This document shows positions 61,247 to 64,000 of a stretch of DNA of 64,000 nucleotides, one piece after another. Origin of the DNA: Hypholoma sublateritium FD-334 SS-4 (Eukaryota > Basidiomycota > Agaricomycetes > Agaricales > Strophariaceae). The notes under the pieces are model-generated. The model did no database searches and was not told the origin of the DNA. It worked only from the letters and a program-made list of their open reading frames with translations. A program made the translations under genes and the position numbers. Position 1 is the first letter of the stretch. Every line of letters starts with the position of its first letter. The stretch is from assembly GCA_000827495.1 (NCBI GenBank), contig KN817522.1, forward strand, positions 806,863-870,862. The letters are read 5' to 3'.

Positions 61247-64000
61247 ATGTCAAATCCTGTTTATCTCAAAAACGGAGATCTCGTCAAAGTTAATGGTAAA
61301 CTCTCATTTCTACCTCATGTAGTACTGCAGATAATAAGCTCACCGATTTTTAAAAGACCATGTATACTGTTCACCAAGTTGGGACTCGCGAGATGGGACA
61401 CCATATTCCGTGGCGCGAATAATGCAATTCCTGCCCCCTGAGGATGTTCCTAAAGGTGAAGAAAGCAAGAAATACCACTATACTCGTGTACGTCTCGCCT
61501 GGTATTATCGGCCCAGCGATGTGAGTGACCGCCCGGTGGCGGACCCTCGTTTGCTCCTGGCTGCCATATATTCGGAAGTGTGCGACATCAATCAGCTACG
61601 CGCAAAGTGCCACGTGGTTCATAGGGACAAAATTTCCGACTTGTCTGGTTGGAAGAAACGACCCGACAGATTCTACTTTAATCGTTTGTTTGACCCGTAC
61701 ATCAAGAAAGAGTTTGAGGTCATTCCATCGCATGATGTCCGGAATCGTAAGCCGTCGCCCTACTCCTTCCAATGTTAATTACCTAACAAATTTTATCTAC
61801 TTTCAGTTCCTGATCACATTCGGGACGTTCTCATTTCGCGATACGAATTTGTTGTAGCAGAAAAAGAAGTCATTCCTGACTTGACTGATACAGTTCGCCT
61901 TTGCGATACCTGCCAAGATTGGTGCCCCAGGTAAACATTTTGTCATTTCGATTACATTACATTTTGCTCACTGTGCTCACATAGTGCTGACTCTGTGCTA
62001 TGCGATCGCTGCAAAAAATACTTTCATATGCGATGCGTCCAGCCGCCTTTGATGGCGAAACCCTCTCGTGGCTATGGCTGGACATGCGCGCCTTGCTCGC
62101 GCAGACACGAAGAGGCAGTGGATAGCCACGAGCTACGTCATCCAACGCCTTTGCTGAAGACGAAATCCAACGCTCCTGCTGCTCGAGGCCGCGGCCGACC
62201 AAGGAAAGACAAATCCCTTGCTGAGAAAGAGGAAAACCTCCCTGTCAAGCACTTCAACATGTGGCCTTTCCGCTATTTCGGGTGAGCAACATTTCCTGAT
62301 TCCCAGATTATGCTCAAGCTGAAATGGCCGCGTCTCTTAGCCAGCACACAGTTGCTGAGGATACGTTAGGTAAGCTTAAATTTGGCTACGCAAAGGAAGG
62401 GGGTGTAATTGAAAGTGCAATTATAGATCCCGAAGATCTCATCTTTCCCCGCACTGCATCACGCATCGGACCCAAATTTCAAGCCAACGTCCCGCCTGCT
62501 CCAGATCCGTATAATGTCCCAGCTGGTATGCACCACAACCTTCGAAAATCTTTCAACGATATTTACGCGTGAACCTTTCTCAGAAATTGAAGAGCGGGGA
62601 GGAGACCACACAGTCGAAGTGCTGGGAATATTCAACACGTTTACGGAGTCCGAACGTACGTGCATATGTATTGTGCCTTATATTACGTAATAACTTTCTT
62701 TGAACTTTAGTTGCCGAAGGTTGGTTTGCGGGTTTGTACGGGGCTTACATGGTGAACTGATTCTGTTTCTCAGCCGAAGAAATTAAGAAACGACTTTCGA
62801 ATGATCCTAAAGTGAAATCCAGTGTCGATTGGCTCACTGAGGTCGTTCATCGGTTGTCAGAGGCTGCTATGGACGGGGTCATGAACAACGTCCAGATCAA
62901 GCTAATGCGCCTCGATAAGGCATGGTCTTTCTTTTGCTTTTATCAAGATGGGTCTAACGTCAAATTATAGTGGAAGAAGTACGAGACACCGTATACCGAC
63001 AAGGAGTGGACAAGAGAGGAGGTCGTTGCCTTCGAAGACGCCATCCATCAACATGGCGCTGAACTTCGTGCTGTCAGAGACGAAGTCGCCTCGCGGTCAA
63101 TCTATGAGGTAGTACGCTTCTACGGACTGTGGAAGAGGTGTGGTCATTTTCCCTTCTTGCCATTGCAGTGTTCTTGACGTTTTATACGAAGTATGAAACT
63201 GGGCGAAGAAAATCGTCGCCGCAAGTCCACTGGGCCCCCACCCAAACCTGTACGATTGCAGTACAAAACCCCTGCAGAAGCCAGCAGTGGTCAACACGTC
63301 GGCCATTCCGACGACGACTCGTCGATCATCGCGCAGCCGTCCAAGACGCCCAGCTGTGGCGCCTGTCGCACGCGCGAGTCCAAGACATGGTGGAAGGCAC
63401 CGAAGGGTTTATCAACGAATATTCTCTGCGACACATGCGGCTCCAACTGGAGAAAATACGCCGATCTCAATGTTCGGCCCTTACGCGAAGAGTCAGTGCC
63501 GACGACGAAAGCACGCGAAAAGAGAGAGGGTACGCCGTTGGCCGGACCTTCCACTAAGCGCCCAAGGGTAAGTCGTGGTATCGTCTGCGAGAGACCTTCC
63601 TTTTACGATTGCATTCAGACAACTGCATCTGCACATTCGACTCCACCACCGACAATATCAATTGCTGCACAAAATCGGTGTCTTGGGTGTCAGAAAACCG
63701 GGCCTCCAGGAAAAGTACTGAAATGCAAGCAGTGTGGCTTCCGTGTTCATATCGGTATTATCGGGGCTCAGGTCGATCCATCAGCCGTAGACTCATGGGT
63801 ATGCGAACTTTGCGAGAACGAGGAGACGCTAGAAGCGTCTGTTGTAAGTCAAAAATCCGCTTCTTGTAAAAATATCTAACGTCGGCGTTCACAGAACCCA
63901 GATTGCTTGCTCTGTCCGCGAGCCTCAAATGAAGACAAACGGAGGAAGCCATGGCCACCGTCTGACTCTTTCCTCCGCGGTTGTAAACCGACAGAAGGAC
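61247..64000 (+). CDS. SNT2-like BAH-PHD-SANT-GATA-PHD chromatin protein (3' end beyond window)
   Basis: ATG at 61247. Exon 1 is 61247-61295 and exon 2 starts at about 61360. Domain order: a BAH domain (GDLVKVN, DHVYCSPSWDSRDGTPYSVARI, WYYRPSD, LRAKCHVVHRDKI, DRFYFNRLFDPYIKKEF); PHD finger 1 (CDTCQDWCP, VLCDRCKKYFHMRCVQPPL, GYGWTCAPC); an AT-hook-like RGRGRPRKDK; an ELM2-like region; and a SANT domain (WTREEVVAFEDAIHQHG, RSIYEVVRFYGLWK). A GATA-type zinc finger follows (CGACRTRESKTWWKAP, LCDTCGSNWRKYA), then a second PHD (CLGCQKTG, LKCKQCGFRVHIGI, WVCELCENEE). This order is that of Snt2 proteins, partners of Lid2/Ecm5-type demethylases and Rpd3 deacetylase. It continues past base 64000, where a further cysteine-rich (extended PHD) part begins with CLLCPRAS. 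Confidence 0.88.

Overview
The window comes from a filamentous basidiomycete, most likely an Agaricomycete. Genes are split by many 47-75 bp GT-AG introns. Several families present (DUF6532, DUF6533, DUF6698, the SAM-like 'wide-distribution' proteins, a Plavaka-type transposase) are expanded in Agaricomycetes. A closer placement such as Polyporales would be a guess. All families were recognised from memory of their motifs; no database was searched.

The left part (about 1-26 kb) is accessory and repeat-rich. It opens inside a copy of a small inverted-repeat element carrying a near-palindromic 20-bp minisatellite. A second copy (3451-4341) has landed in an exon of a SAM-like gene with a flanking direct repeat, and so gives a dated gene break. 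Then follow a DUF6698 gene, a short coiled-coil protein, a protein with an RNase H1 N-terminal/viroplasmin-like domain and a PD-(D/E)XK-like protein with a long acidic tail. A decayed nucleoporin-188-like fragment (13.9-15.3 kb) comes next. The largest element is a candidate Plavaka (CACTA-like) transposon of about 8.4 kb (17187-25626). It carries a transposase, a divergently transcribed DUF6532 gene 106 bp away, and a coiled-coil gene. It is flanked on both sides by a diverged tandem repeat in the same orientation, as if it had inserted into an older array.

The middle part (26.8-36.6 kb) holds a class A flavin monooxygenase with a C-terminal thioredoxin-like domain, then three tandem DUF6533 membrane-protein genes. 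These three keep a matching set of very small exons (22, 16 and, in two copies, 11 nt).

The right part (37-64 kb) is gene-dense and ordinary in organisation. Two paralogous Ser/Thr-rich single-pass membrane proteins lie on either side of a DUF1349 (Ree1-like) gene and a 2.8-kb tandem duplication of a secreted type-B carboxylesterase. Housekeeping and signalling genes follow: COX10 (heme A pathway), ALG5 (dolichyl-phosphate glucosyltransferase), a RanBP3/Yrb2-like Ran-binding protein, a hybrid histidine kinase, and, divergent from it, an SNT2-like BAH-PHD-SANT-GATA-PHD chromatin regulator that runs off the window.

Exon coordinates were worked out by hand from splice consensus and reading-frame continuity. 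For most multi-exon genes all phases close without leftover bases.
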